From CAYJFX01 sp964370315 (GTDB lineage: Bacteria; Spirochaetota; Spirochaetia; Treponematales; Treponemataceae), in assembly GCA_964370315.1 (NCBI GenBank), contig CAYJIS010000017.1:1-31804 (forward strand): DNA of 31,804 nucleotides, given 5' to 3'. The position numbers and the translations under genes are program-made. The notes under the pieces are model-generated. The model was not told the DNA's origin. It saw nothing but the letters and a program-made list of their open reading frames with translations, and did not search any database. How positions within the stretch are numbered: the first letter of the stretch is position 1; every line of letters starts with the position of its first letter. Positions 7,244-15,958 of this stretch are shown here, one piece after another.

Positions 7244-9541
7244 ATGAAAATGTATTTAAATGAGGGCTATACATTAGCGTTGTTAGAAGATTGTGATTTT
7301 ATAAATTTGAACAAAGAAATTAATTCCATAAGTGAGCTAGATAATCAAAAAACATGTATTATTGAGTCTAGTGCAGTATCAAATTTTGAAATAGATTTGG
7401 AAAAGGCAGGTATGCTTAAGGATGTATTTTTTGGCGAGAATCTCTTAAATTTGCAAAAATATGAGATGACGCATTTGTTTTACTCAAAAATATTTGATTT
7501 AGATGATCAAGAGGATTTTGATACTATTGTTTTTGAAGGGCTTGATACATATGCAACTATTTATTGTAATGGTGAATTAATTGGTGAAACTGATAATATG
7601 CTTATATCTCACTCTTTGAAGGTAAGTAATTTAAGAAAAACAGGAAATGAATTATTTGTTCATATAACTCCTGTTGCAATAAAAGCTCGTGAATATGATA
7701 ACCCAGCTTATACGTATGCTTTAAAATATAATTATGACGCAATGAATGTGCGAAAATCGAATTATATGAATGGATGGGACATATTCCCCCGCATTATGAG
7801 TGGAGGCATTTGGAAGGAAGTTTACCTTTGTAAGGCGAAAGAAATAGGGTTTACACAACAGTATTTGTACACTATCGATGTAAGTTCCGACTATTCAAAT
7901 GCGACAATTCAATTTTTTTATGAGCTTGAATTAAAACGGCATGCTTATTCAGATTTTTTTGTAGAAATCAAGGGTGTTTGTAAAAATAGCGTGTTTAGCA
8001 AAAAAGAAAGAGTTTGGAGTAAAGCGGGTAAATTAACTTTAGAGGTAGAAAATCCTTATTTGTGGTGGCCACGTAATAGCGGTGAACAAAATCTTTATGA
8101 GGTTGAAGCCATACTATATCAGGGTGAAAATATTGTTGATACAGTTAATATTGTATTTGGATTACGAACAGTTAAGCTTGAACGAACAAGTATAACTGAT
8201 ATCAATTCATCAGGTGAGTTTTGTTTTAAAATTAATGGAAAACGTGTGTTTATTCTAGGTACAAATTGGGTGCCTTTAGATTCTTTTCCATCACAAGGTA
8301 AAAAGAAATTAAAAGAAGCAATGTCGTTGGTTGAAGATATTGGTTGTAATATGATACGTTGCTGGGGCGGCGGGTATTATGAAGATGAAGAGTTTTATGA
8401 ATTATGTGATAGGAAAGGACTCCTTGTTTGGCAAGACTTTATGCTTGGTTGCGGATTATACCCCCAGGATGAGGAGTTTTTACAAAGACTAAAAGTTGAG
8501 CTGATTCAAATAATAAAGCGTTTAAGACAACATTCGAGCTTGGTGTTATGGGCAGGAGATAATGAGTGTGACGTTGCATGCGAATGGGGAGGAAATATAA
8601 TTAATCCAAATGACAATGTTATCACACGAAAACTTATGCCAGAAATGGTTCGGATGCATGATTTTGTAAGAGACTTTTTACCTAGTTCGCCATATATGGA
8701 TGAAGAGAGTATGTTGCACGGAAGCGACTATATTACTGAAAATCATTTATGGGGCCCTCGTGATTACTTTAAAAGTGATTTTTATAAAAACGCGCTAGCG
8801 CATTTTGCTAGTGAAATAGGCTATCATGGCTGCCCATCAGTTGAGTCTGTGAAAAAATTTATTTCTGAAAAATCTTTGTGGCCGTATAAAAATAACAGGG
8901 AGTGGTTGTTGCACGCTTCTTCTCCTACTGTTGAGATCGATGAACCATATGCATACCGGATTGACTTGATGGCGAACCAGATACAAGTATTGTTTGGCAA
9001 TATTCCAGATAACATAACCGATTTTTCATTATTTAGCCAAATTTCACAAGCTGAAGCAAAAAAATATTTTATTGAAAGGTTCCGAATTGGTAAATGGAAT
9101 CGGACAGGAATAATTTGGTGGAATATTTTAGATGGCTGCCCTCAGTTTTCAGATGCTGTAGTTGATTATTATTTTGAGAAAAAATTAGCATACCATTATA
9201 TTAAGAGATCTCAACAAACTGTTTGTATTATGATAGATGAATCCGATACAGGGTCGAATTCAGTTGTGGTTGTAAATGATTCAAATGAGAATGAGCTTCT
9301 AGATTATAAAATAATAAGCAGCAAAACAGGCAGGGAAGTTCTTTGTGGGAGCGTTTTGGCTACTGGAGATAATGTAACTGAAATAGGAATTATATCAAAC
9401 CTTGAAAGAGGGGATATTCTCATGTTGTATTGGGAAAACTCACATATTAACGGATTTAATCATTATTTAGTGGGAGAAGCTCCGTTTGACAGTTCAACAT
9501 ATATAGAATTGGCAAAACAAAAGAATTTGTTAAATAATTAA
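7244..9541 (+). CDS. GH2 beta-mannosidase-like glycoside hydrolase
   Basis: A 765-residue family 2 glycosidase without a signal peptide, so probably cytoplasmic. An N-terminal sugar-binding sandwich (about 1-200) and an immunoglobulin-like domain precede the TIM barrel. IRCWGGGYYEDEEFYELCDRKG and LVWQDFMLGC are typical of beta-mannosidases. The DNE at 439-441 is the likely acid/base (E441), and ASEIGY gives the nucleophile E524. Related GH2 enzymes act on beta-mannosides or beta-glucosaminides, so the substrate is not settled. GGAG precedes the ATG 24 nt after the kinase gene. Its stop codon overlaps the second putative ROK operator. Confidence 0.85.
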   Translation: MKMYLNEGYTLALLEDCDFINLNKEINSISELDNQKTCIIESSAVSNFEIDLEKAGMLKDVFFGENLLNLQKYEMTHLFYSKIFDLDDQEDFDTIVFEGLDTYATIYCNGELIGETDNMLISHSLKVSNLRKTGNELFVHITPVAIKAREYDNPAYTYALKYNYDAMNVRKSNYMNGWDIFPRIMSGGIWKEVYLCKAKEIGFTQQYLYTIDVSSDYSNATIQFFYELELKRHAYSDFFVEIKGVCKNSVFSKKERVWSKAGKLTLEVENPYLWWPRNSGEQNLYEVEAILYQGENIVDTVNIVFGLRTVKLERTSITDINSSGEFCFKINGKRVFILGTNWVPLDSFPSQGKKKLKEAMSLVEDIGCNMIRCWGGGYYEDEEFYELCDRKGLLVWQDFMLGCGLYPQDEEFLQRLKVELIQIIKRLRQHSSLVLWAGDNECDVACEWGGNIINPNDNVITRKLMPEMVRMHDFVRDFLPSSPYMDEESMLHGSDYITENHLWGPRDYFKSDFYKNALAHFASEIGYHGCPSVESVKKFISEKSLWPYKNNREWLLHASSPTVEIDEPYAYRIDLMANQIQVLFGNIPDNITDFSLFSQISQAEAKKYFIERFRIGKWNRTGIIWWNILDGCPQFSDAVVDYYFEKKLAYHYIKRSQQTVCIMIDESDTGSNSVVVVNDSNENELLDYKIISSKTGREVLCGSVLATGDNVTEIGIISNLERGDILMLYWENSHINGFNHYLVGEAPFDSSTYIELAKQKNLLNN

Positions 9542-9566
9542 TATAATAAAAAGAATTTATTATATT
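9540..9566. promoter_or_regulatory. putative ROK operator 2
   Basis: A perfect inverted repeat with 11-nt arms (AATATAATAAA and TTTATTATATT) and a 5-nt centre, overlapping the GH2 stop codon and the first two bases of the -35 box. When centred, it shares ATATAATA-N9-TATTATAT exactly with the first operator at 5546-5574. Confidence 0.7.
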
Positions 9567-9593
9567 GACAAATATAGCAAATGATGATAAAAT
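9565..9593 (+). promoter_or_regulatory. promoter of the ABC sugar importer
   Basis: Perfect TTGACA (9565-9570) and TAAAAT (9588-9593) are 17 nt apart, just inside the GH2/importer gap. It allows the importer to be made separately from the enzymes, and the adjoining palindrome allows the same repressor to control both. Confidence 0.8.
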
Positions 9594-9628
9594 GATTTTA
9601 CAGTATAAAACAAATAAGGAGGAATAAA

Positions 9629-10942
9629 ATGAAAAAAGTTTTATTTTTTGTACTAGTACTTACAACAGCATTTGTTGTATTTATCGGTTGTTCTGCAAAA
9701 GAAGATGTAGGACAAAGCGACACAGTGAGCTTATCACTAATGCATTTTGCAACTAAAGAAGGCGCTTCAACTGATGGTCGGGCTGCAGCAATACAAGAAC
9801 AATTAGCTCGTTTTGCAGAGATGTATCCAGAAATTGTAATTGAGAATACAGAAATGTCTCATGATGATTATCAAGTAAAGATTCAACAGTTAGCTGCAAC
9901 TGATAGCATGCCAGATGTGTTTATGTTAAAGGGGCCATGGATAAATACCTTTGAAGAAAATGAGCTTATTAGTGATATCGCTGCAGATATTGATGCGTAT
10001 GAATTTTCGGACTTGTATTTTGATAATATTTTCCGAATTGCAACACGAGGCTCTAAAATTTATGGATTGCCTTATGAAGCAAATACTTCAACAACATATG
10101 TATTTTACAATAAAGAAATGTGGAGAGAAGCAGGCTTTGATGAATTTCCAAAAACTTGGGATGAGATGTTTATCGCAAATGAATACTTTAAGTCTCAAGG
10201 AATTCCTATGATTGGACTTGGAAATAAGGATAAGTGGCCTGCTGGTTCAAGTATTCTTTCTACACTTGGTGATAGATTTACAGGTTCTGCTTGGACACAG
10301 TCAATTATTCAAAATGATGGAGATGCTAAATTTACAGATTCAGAATTTGTAGCAGCATTGCAACTCCTTGCAGATTTGGCCGCTGCAGATGCTTTTAATG
10401 CAGACTTTAATTCAGTTAATAACAACCAAACACAAGCCTTGTTTCGCCAAGGGAAATACGCCTCAATAATTGAAGGCTCATGGGCAATGTCTGGCATCCT
10501 TGGAGAGGCAACAGATGAAATGAAAGATAATATCGGTGTTGCAGCTTTACCTATGCCTTCAAATGCAAAAGGAGAAGCTAATTCATCAGCAGGTGGTGCT
10601 GGTTGGTTTTTTGCAATTAATGCTGACTTAGAAGGTGCTGAACGAGAAGCTGCTATTACATTGCTTTTCACTCTTTTGGGTAAGGAATATTCTGAGTATG
10701 TAGCAATAAACTATTCTGAACCAACTCCAATGAAAGTTGATGTAGAAGCAACTGGACTACTACAAGTCCAAGAAGAATTTTTAGCATTAAATGCTAGTTA
10801 TAACATTATTCCAGTATATGATGTGTGGATGACACCACAGGTTATAGAAGCAATGAATACATCATTGCAAGGATTGTTAGCCGGTACACGAACTCCTGAA
10901 GAAGTAGGGCAAGCAATTCAAGATGCTCAAGATCAAAACTAA
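9629..10942 (+). CDS. ABC sugar-binding lipoprotein (family 1)
   Basis: A 437-residue extracellular solute-binding protein. The signal peptide ends at FIGC with lipidated Cys21, so it would be anchored in the periplasm. The body has typical family 1 segments: an early EEQLARFAEMYPEIVIE helix-strand, DVFMLKGPW, GLPYEANTSTTYVFYNKEMWREAGFDEFPKTWDEM, then a long C-terminal lobe. It captures the oligosaccharide or glycoside for the two permeases encoded next. GGAGG precedes the ATG. A terminator hairpin between it and the permeases fits the common arrangement in which the binding protein is made in excess. Confidence 0.92.
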   Translation: MKKVLFFVLVLTTAFVVFIGCSAKEDVGQSDTVSLSLMHFATKEGASTDGRAAAIQEQLARFAEMYPEIVIENTEMSHDDYQVKIQQLAATDSMPDVFMLKGPWINTFEENELISDIAADIDAYEFSDLYFDNIFRIATRGSKIYGLPYEANTSTTYVFYNKEMWREAGFDEFPKTWDEMFIANEYFKSQGIPMIGLGNKDKWPAGSSILSTLGDRFTGSAWTQSIIQNDGDAKFTDSEFVAALQLLADLAAADAFNADFNSVNNNQTQALFRQGKYASIIEGSWAMSGILGEATDEMKDNIGVAALPMPSNAKGEANSSAGGAGWFFAINADLEGAEREAAITLLFTLLGKEYSEYVAINYSEPTPMKVDVEATGLLQVQEEFLALNASYNIIPVYDVWMTPQVIEAMNTSLQGLLAGTRTPEEVGQAIQDAQDQN

Positions 10943-10951
10943 TACAAATTA

Positions 10952-10981
10952 AAAACACTGGTTGGAAAGCCAGTGTTTTTT
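10952..10981 (+). terminator. intercistronic terminator/attenuator
   Basis: CACTGG (10956-10961) and CCAGTG (10970-10975), extended by A/T pairs, form a hairpin followed by a T-run. It lies between the binding-protein and permease genes, so it is likely a partial terminator that lowers permease expression. Confidence 0.8.
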
Positions 10982-10998
10982 CTTAAGGAGAAACTTTG

Positions 10999-11889
10999 AT
11001 GATAAATGGATATATTCGCCCCTCAAAAAAAGTTTTTTTTATGTTTTTAACACCAGGGTTTATTCTTTATACTGTAGCGGTAATTTTGCCTGTATTAATG
11101 GCCATTTTTTATAGTTCTTTTGAATGGACAGGCGGTCCAAAAAAGACTTTTGTGGGTTTTGAAAATTATATTGCACTTTTTTCTGATGATGTTTTTTGGA
11201 AAGCTTTTTTAAACAATGTATACTTAACTGTTTTCTGTATTATCGGGCAAATTGGATTTGCATTTATATTTGCAATGATCCTGAACGCTCGCTATACAAA
11301 GTTTAAAAATTTTCATAGAATTATGGCATATTTTCCTGTTACTCTTTCTGCTGTTGTAATAGGTTTTATATGGTCGATGCTGTATGACTACAATTTTGGT
11401 CTTTTTAATTATTTTTTAAATTTAATTGGTAGGGAAGATATTGTTCAGCCATGGTTGAGCAACGCTGATATAGTAATGAACTTGGTATCTATTCCAATTG
11501 TGTGGCAGTACATAGGATATTATTTAATTATAATGCTTTCAGGCTTAAGTTCAATGGATCAGAGTGTATTTGAAATGGCCGAGATTGATGGAGTGTCAGC
11601 TTTAAAGAAAGCATGGTATATTACACTCCCAATGATGAAAAACATCATAATAGTCTGTGTTATTCTATGTGTTGCAGGTAATATGAAATCATTTGATCAT
11701 ATTTTCGTGATGACAGGCGGAGGGCCAGATAATGCGAGTAATTTAATGGCACTGCATGCGTATCAAATTTCATTTGGTCAATATAAATTAGGCTATGGTA
11801 GTGCGGTTTCAATTGGTATATTAGTACTAAGTTTATCTATAGTACTGCTTACGCGTTTAATTGCTAGAAAACGAAACAGTGAGGAATAG
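10999..11889 (+). CDS. ABC sugar permease, first subunit
   Basis: About 296 residues of the MalF/UgpA type with six predicted membrane helices. The EAA loop that contacts the ATPase is visible as FEMAEIDGVSALKKAWYITLPMM about two thirds in. AAGGAG at 10984-10989 suits ATG 10999; a TTG three bases earlier (10996) is in frame but less likely. The next permease follows directly, only 1 nt after the stop. No ATPase gene is present in the cassette; such importers often use a shared MsmX/UgpC-type ATPase encoded elsewhere. Confidence 0.92.
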   Translation: MINGYIRPSKKVFFMFLTPGFILYTVAVILPVLMAIFYSSFEWTGGPKKTFVGFENYIALFSDDVFWKAFLNNVYLTVFCIIGQIGFAFIFAMILNARYTKFKNFHRIMAYFPVTLSAVVIGFIWSMLYDYNFGLFNYFLNLIGREDIVQPWLSNADIVMNLVSIPIVWQYIGYYLIIMLSGLSSMDQSVFEMAEIDGVSALKKAWYITLPMMKNIIIVCVILCVAGNMKSFDHIFVMTGGGPDNASNLMALHAYQISFGQYKLGYGSAVSIGILVLSLSIVLLTRLIARKRNSEE

Positions 11890-11890
11890 T

Positions 11891-12736
11891 ATGAATACAA
11901 CTATAAGTAGACTAGGTTATACAGCAGCAAACGTGCTTTCGAATACAGTAATAATGGTTTTTTCTTTGACTTGCATATTTCCAGTAATTTGGCTTGGGTA
12001 CTCTTCTTTGAAAACAGAGGTTGAGTTCAATACAAATATTATTTCTCTTCCTTCATCTTTCAATATTGAGAATTATATTAATATTATTACAGAAAGTAAT
12101 ATGTTGATATATATGAAAAACAGTGCAATTGTTACTATTTTATCCGTATTTGCAATTTTGATAATTGGTTTTGTTACAGGGTATTTTTTAGCAAGATTTA
12201 CTTTTAAAGGAAGTAAATTGCTGTATATGTACTACCTAATTGGTATGTTGGTACCGATTCATGCATTAATGATTCCGATGTTCATACTTCTTAATCAGGT
12301 TAATCTTGTTGATAATTTGTACGGGTTGACAATTCCTTACATCGCATTTGGAATTCCGATTGCAATTTATTTAGTTCAAAGTTACATAAAAGGGATACCT
12401 GTCGAAATCGAAGAAGCTGCATGCATTGATGGTAGCAGTTTCACACGTACTCTTTTTTCAATTGTCCTACCTATTTGCATGCCAATTATTTCTACAATTG
12501 CAATAATCCAATTTTTTGCCTGTTGGAATGAGTTTTCTTTTGCATTGACACTTTTATCGGACGATGCACTTAGGACTGTGCCGCTTGGATTAACTTTGCT
12601 AAAAGGGCAATTTACTCAAAACTATCCTAGAATGATGACTAGTATGATTATTTCAATGATTCCTGTTATGATTCTTTACTTTACATTTAGTAAATCGATT
12701 ATGCAAAGTATGGTAGCAGGAGCTATCAAAGGATAA
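11891..12736 (+). CDS. ABC sugar permease, second subunit
   Basis: About 281 residues of the MalG/UgpE type with six predicted helices. The EAA loop reads PVEIEEAACIDGSSFTRTLF followed by SIVLP. ATG 11891 follows the previous stop by 1 nt and has GAGGA at 11881-11885; an in-frame upstream start at 11861 lies inside the first permease gene and has no good ribosome site. It ends the carbohydrate cassette, and a strong terminator follows. Confidence 0.92.
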   Translation: MNTTISRLGYTAANVLSNTVIMVFSLTCIFPVIWLGYSSLKTEVEFNTNIISLPSSFNIENYINIITESNMLIYMKNSAIVTILSVFAILIIGFVTGYFLARFTFKGSKLLYMYYLIGMLVPIHALMIPMFILLNQVNLVDNLYGLTIPYIAFGIPIAIYLVQSYIKGIPVEIEEAACIDGSSFTRTLFSIVLPICMPIISTIAIIQFFACWNEFSFALTLLSDDALRTVPLGLTLLKGQFTQNYPRMMTSMIISMIPVMILYFTFSKSIMQSMVAGAIKG

Positions 12737-12775
12737 GAAAACTACTTAAATCCTAATTGAGTTCATTAAAATAAA

Positions 12776-12807
12776 AAAAAGACTATGCACATTGGCATAG
12801 TCTTTTT
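12776..12807 (+). terminator. terminator at the end of the sugar cassette
   Basis: GACTATGC (12781-12788) and GCATAGTC (12795-12802) pair, extended by AAAAA/TTTTT, with a 6-nt loop and a T-run. The right arm belongs to the 35-bp direct repeat and the left arm to cassette-specific DNA, so the hairpin straddles the cassette boundary. Confidence 0.88.
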
Positions 12808-12826
12808 GTAAAAGGCTTGACAAATT
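12792..12826 (+). repeat. 35-bp direct repeat, right copy
   Basis: This is identical to 4189-4223. It contributes the right arm of the preceding terminator and the -35 box (12817-12822) of the next gene's promoter. With the left copy it brackets an 8.6-kb unit holding all seven cassette genes. Confidence 0.92.
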
Positions 12827-12845
12827 ACGCATCATAGAACATAAT
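12817..12845 (+). promoter_or_regulatory. promoter of the lipoprotein at 12893
   Basis: TTGACA (12817-12822) and CATAAT (12840-12845) are 17 nt apart. An imperfect inverted repeat, ATTACGCATC (12824-12833) and GATGCATAAT (12849-12858), nine of ten pairs, spans the -10 region and could be an operator. Confidence 0.65.
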
Positions 12846-12892
12846 TTAGATGCATAATACTAAGTGTTATGTATTCTATTTTTGGGGATTGT

Positions 12893-13519
12893 ATGAGAAA
12901 AAATGCGTGTTTAAAATTTTTAATTACTCTTGTTTGCGCAAGTTTTCTTATAGCATGCCAATCTTTAGAAACTCCTACGCAAGTTGATGAAAACTATACC
13001 CAAGGAAGTTGGGTTGGAAGAAGGTTTATGAGCGAGTGGTTTGGGTTTCGATATTCACCGACATCAGATATCGTTTTAAATTCAGAGCAAGCAATTAAGA
13101 CATACAATGCACGTCAGTCTGTTGTATTAGATGGCGCAAATGCTGAACAAGTTGATTATTCAAAAATGCAAGTAGCGTATGAGGTAATAGGCGAGTCTAC
13201 TGATGGCATTACAACGATAGAAATATTAAGTGAAAAAATAAATGAAGAAAACTTTTCCGAGCAAATGTATATAGAACGATTACGGCTTGAATTAACCGAA
13301 ACACACGGACGCGATATAACTTTTTTTGAAGAAGAAAAGAGAAAGCTAGGAAATACTGAGTATTTAGAGTTGAGCTGCGAAATAAGATTCCTAACTTTTA
13401 CTCGATACCAAACATTTTTACTAAAACGAAAAGGGGATAGGATGGCAACTATTGTTGTGTACTATGCATCTCCTGAAATATTAAATAGGGTGCTCAGAAG
13501 TTTTTCTAACTTTAGTTAA
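12893..13519 (+). CDS. predicted lipoprotein of unknown function
   Basis: About 208 residues from ATG 12893. A basic start (MRKN), a hydrophobic core and SFLIAC form a lipoprotein signal with Cys about 20 residues in. The rest is hydrophilic with mixed strands and helices and no domain I recognise. An in-frame ATG at 12869 would add eight residues ahead of the signal and is less likely; GGGGA lies close to 12893. It stands alone behind its own promoter, just outside the sugar cassette. Confidence 0.75.
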   Translation: MRKNACLKFLITLVCASFLIACQSLETPTQVDENYTQGSWVGRRFMSEWFGFRYSPTSDIVLNSEQAIKTYNARQSVVLDGANAEQVDYSKMQVAYEVIGESTDGITTIEILSEKINEENFSEQMYIERLRLELTETHGRDITFFEEEKRKLGNTEYLELSCEIRFLTFTRYQTFLLKRKGDRMATIVVYYASPEILNRVLRSFSNFS

Positions 13520-13583
13520 AACTAATGCTTTTTTTTGCATCATTTTTCTTACAAAATATCACATATTATCGTATTTTCTACCC

Positions 13584-13612
13584 TTGCGCGATGGGCATAG
13601 CTGTGGTAAAAT
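13584..13612 (+). promoter_or_regulatory. promoter of the purine permease gene
   Basis: TTGCGC (13584-13589) and TAAAAT (13607-13612) are 17 nt apart. The start near 13619 leaves a leader of about 24 nt, too short for a purine riboswitch. Confidence 0.6.
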
Positions 13613-13642
13613 TACTATATATTAATTTTATTCGGAGGAAGT

Positions 13643-14926
13643 ATGGAAAAACTCTTTAAACTTCAAGAACGTGGTACTACTACTAAAAGAGAAATTTTAG
13701 CAGGGGCAACAACGTTTCTCGCAATGGCTTACATTTTAGCGGTAAATCCTGGAATGCTATCAGCCACTGGAATGGATGCAGGTGGTGTATTTACCGCAAC
13801 TGCTTTATCTGCTGCAATAGCAACGTTAGTAATGGCGTTTGCTGCAAACTTACCTGTTGCTTTAGCTCCTGGAATGGGATTAAATGCATTTTTTACTTTT
13901 ACTGTTGTTTTAGGTATGGGCGAATCCTATCAATTGGCTCTTACAGCAGTATTCTTAGAAGGGTTAGTTTTTATTCTGCTTTCATTTTTAAATGTACGCG
14001 AAGCAATAATTGATGCAATTCCAGACAGTCTTAAAAAGGCTGTAGCTGTTGGTATTGGTCTATTTATTACTCTCATTGGTCTTGCTAATGCAGGTCTTGT
14101 AGTGGGAGATGCAGGAACAATTGTTGCATTTTCTGAACTAACTGGAGCACCTCTTGTTGCTGTTATAGGTTTAATTATTACAGCAATTCTTTATGTATTA
14201 AAAATTCCTGGAGCAATCTTGATAGGGATACTATTAACAACTGTAGTAGGTATCCCATTTGGTGTAACAAGTATCCCAGAAGGATTCTCACCATTTTCAA
14301 CACCAGCCGCGCCAATCTTTTTAGAATTTGAATGGACAGGTATTGCAACCCTTAAATTCTTTACAATTTTCTTTACGTTCTTCTTTGTTGATATTTTTGA
14401 CACTGTTGGGACACTTGTAGGAGTAACAACTCGTGCAGGTTTGGTAAATAGCAATGGGAAAATTCCACGAGTAAAACAAGCTCTTTTAGCAGATGCTATT
14501 GGTACAACTGTAGGTGCAGCACTTGGTACATCAACAGTTACAAGTTATGTTGAAAGTACTGCAGGTGTTACAGCTGGGGGTAGAACAGGTTTAGCATCAG
14601 TATCTACAGCCGTTTTATTTTTGTTAGCATTGTTCTTAAGTCCATTATTCCTTTTGGTTCCAGGAGCAGCTACAGCTCCAGCTCTTATTATGGTTGGTTT
14701 CTTTATGATTGCTGTTGTTACAAAAGTTGACTTTAACGACCCAACTGAAGGTATTCCTGCTTTTATTTGTATTATAGTTATGCCATTTGCATATTCAATA
14801 GCAGAAGGTATTGTATGGGGACTTATATCATACGTTATCCTAAAAATTGCTACAGGTAAGGCTAAGAGCATCTCTGTGGTTTCTTGGATTCTATTTGTCG
14901 TTTTCGTAGCGAGATTCTTTATCTAA
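13643..14926 (+). CDS. NCS2/AzgA-type purine permease
   Basis: A 427-residue inner-membrane permease of the AzgA (PbuG/PbuO) group, taking up adenine, guanine or hypoxanthine with protons. Family sequence starts at once: REILAGATTFLAMAYILAVNP, then APGMGLNAFFTFTVV near residue 75, VDIFDTVGTLVG near 250, and TVTSYVESTAGVTAGGRTGL near 300. About 12 hydrophobic segments are visible. GGAGGAAG precedes the ATG. It is a single-gene unit, with its own promoter and a strong terminator at 14947. Confidence 0.93.
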   Translation: MEKLFKLQERGTTTKREILAGATTFLAMAYILAVNPGMLSATGMDAGGVFTATALSAAIATLVMAFAANLPVALAPGMGLNAFFTFTVVLGMGESYQLALTAVFLEGLVFILLSFLNVREAIIDAIPDSLKKAVAVGIGLFITLIGLANAGLVVGDAGTIVAFSELTGAPLVAVIGLIITAILYVLKIPGAILIGILLTTVVGIPFGVTSIPEGFSPFSTPAAPIFLEFEWTGIATLKFFTIFFTFFFVDIFDTVGTLVGVTTRAGLVNSNGKIPRVKQALLADAIGTTVGAALGTSTVTSYVESTAGVTAGGRTGLASVSTAVLFLLALFLSPLFLLVPGAATAPALIMVGFFMIAVVTKVDFNDPTEGIPAFICIIVMPFAYSIAEGIVWGLISYVILKIATGKAKSISVVSWILFVVFVARFFI

Positions 14927-14946
14927 AAAATAGTTTCTATTATAAT

Positions 14947-14983
14947 AAAGCAGTGAAGTTAGATACACTTCACTGCTTTTTTT
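14947..14983. terminator. bidirectional terminator between convergent genes
   Basis: A 13-bp perfect stem (14947-14959 with 14967-14979), 7-nt loop and T-run. It serves the purine permease on the plus strand; the A-rich left side could also end the convergent minus-strand unit. Confidence 0.9.
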
Positions 14984-15023
14984 ATGAAATGTATACTATA
15001 AAGATTATCTACGCAGTTTTATG

Positions 15024-15578
15024 CTACAAAAATATAGAATGAATGTGTTTGATAATCATAGCTTTTATTTCGTTTTTATTCTGACTATTTAAAAACAAAG
15101 TGGTAACATTGGGATGGTGTTGTATTTCGTCTAACCAGGTGCTACCCTTTTGTATTTGTAAAACACCTATAATTGGATTCGTTTTTTTTAAACAGGTATA
15201 TATTGCATTTTTAAACTGTTCACAATCTTGCTCAAATCGTCCTAGCTCATCTATAACTATAAGCTGAGAAGACTGAGCTTTTGTGATGAACTCTACGCCC
15301 TCATTTTCAAATTTTTCGTTGTATACTGTTATACACCCATTTAAAAAGTGCATTACCGGAATGTTTGTACCTCGGTTATAAGGAGAAAGAAATAGGGTTT
15401 TTTCGTTTTGTGATTTAATTTCAAAGTGAGTTCTTATCCCACCTACCGTAACGGATGTGTCAATCTGTGCTAAAACTTGTTGAATAAGGCTTGTTTTCCC
15501 GCTTCCTTTTTCGCCCATTAAAAAAATATGGGGCTTGGAAAGAAGAGCGGGAAGGTGTAATGTAGATTTTTCTTTCAC
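15024..15578 (-). CDS. THEP1-like P-loop NTPase
   Basis: A 184-residue protein with Walker A GEKGSGKTS (22-30) and Walker B LIVIDELGRFE (106-116), laid out as in the THEP1/NTPase_1 family, whose members hydrolyse nucleoside triphosphates in vitro but have an unclear role. The IDELGRFE segment corresponds to the family's IDEIGxME. It starts with GTG sharing one base with the stop codon of the RidA gene, so the two are translationally coupled. Residues after ~150 are poorly conserved. Confidence 0.72.
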   Translation of the reverse strand: MKEKSTLHLPALLSKPHIFLMGEKGSGKTSLIQQVLAQIDTSVTVGGIRTHFEIKSQNEKTLFLSPYNRGTNIPVMHFLNGCITVYNEKFENEGVEFITKAQSSQLIVIDELGRFEQDCEQFKNAIYTCLKKTNPIIGVLQIQKGSTWLDEIQHHPNVTTLFLNSQNKNEIKAMIIKHIHSIFL

Positions 15579-15958
15579 TACTTTGTTGCAATTACCTCTA
15601 TTTCTACAAGTGCATCTTTTGGTAGGCGTGCCACTTCAACACATGATCGTGCAGGAAATTTACCTTCTGTAAAGAAGCCTGCATATATTTCGTTCATGCC
15701 CCCAAAATTGTTCATGTCACTTAAAAAAACGGTTGTTTTAATGACATTGTCAAGTGAACTACCAGCTGCTTCAAGAACGGCCTTTACATTTTTAAGTGAT
15801 TGCTTGGTTTGTTCTTGAATAGATTCTCCTGCAAAAGCTCCATTGGAAGGATCTATTGGAAGTTGTCCTGAAGTAAAAATAAGAGATGATGTTTGGACTC
15901 CTTGAGAATATGGCCCAATTGCACCTGGAGCCTTATCTGTTGCGATAGAATGTTTCAT
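15578..15958 (-). CDS. RidA-family enamine/imine deaminase
   Basis: About 126 residues. Family hallmarks are APGAIGPYSQGV near the start, FTSGQLPIDP near 30, the NVKAVLEAAG helix, and the ending PARSCVEVARLPKDALVEIEVIA, which includes the Arg of the active site. RidA proteins hydrolyse reactive 2-aminoacrylate and related imines in the cytoplasm. GGAGG precedes ATG 15958 on the minus strand; a TTG four codons upstream lies inside that ribosome site and is unlikely. It is first in a two-gene unit with the THEP1-like NTPase. Confidence 0.92.
   Translation of the reverse strand: MKHSIATDKAPGAIGPYSQGVQTSSLIFTSGQLPIDPSNGAFAGESIQEQTKQSLKNVKAVLEAAGSSLDNVIKTTVFLSDMNNFGGMNEIYAGFFTEGKFPARSCVEVARLPKDALVEIEVIATK

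Noticed and set aside
10309..10671. 120-codon minus-strand frame in the binding-protein gene
   Set aside because: Ala/Ser-rich translation typical of the reverse strand of a coding region; no signal or ribosome site.
13520..13642. Possible purine riboswitch ahead of the AzgA-type permease
   Set aside because: The likely transcript leader is only about 24 nt, and no purine-aptamer core or three-stem arrangement is present.
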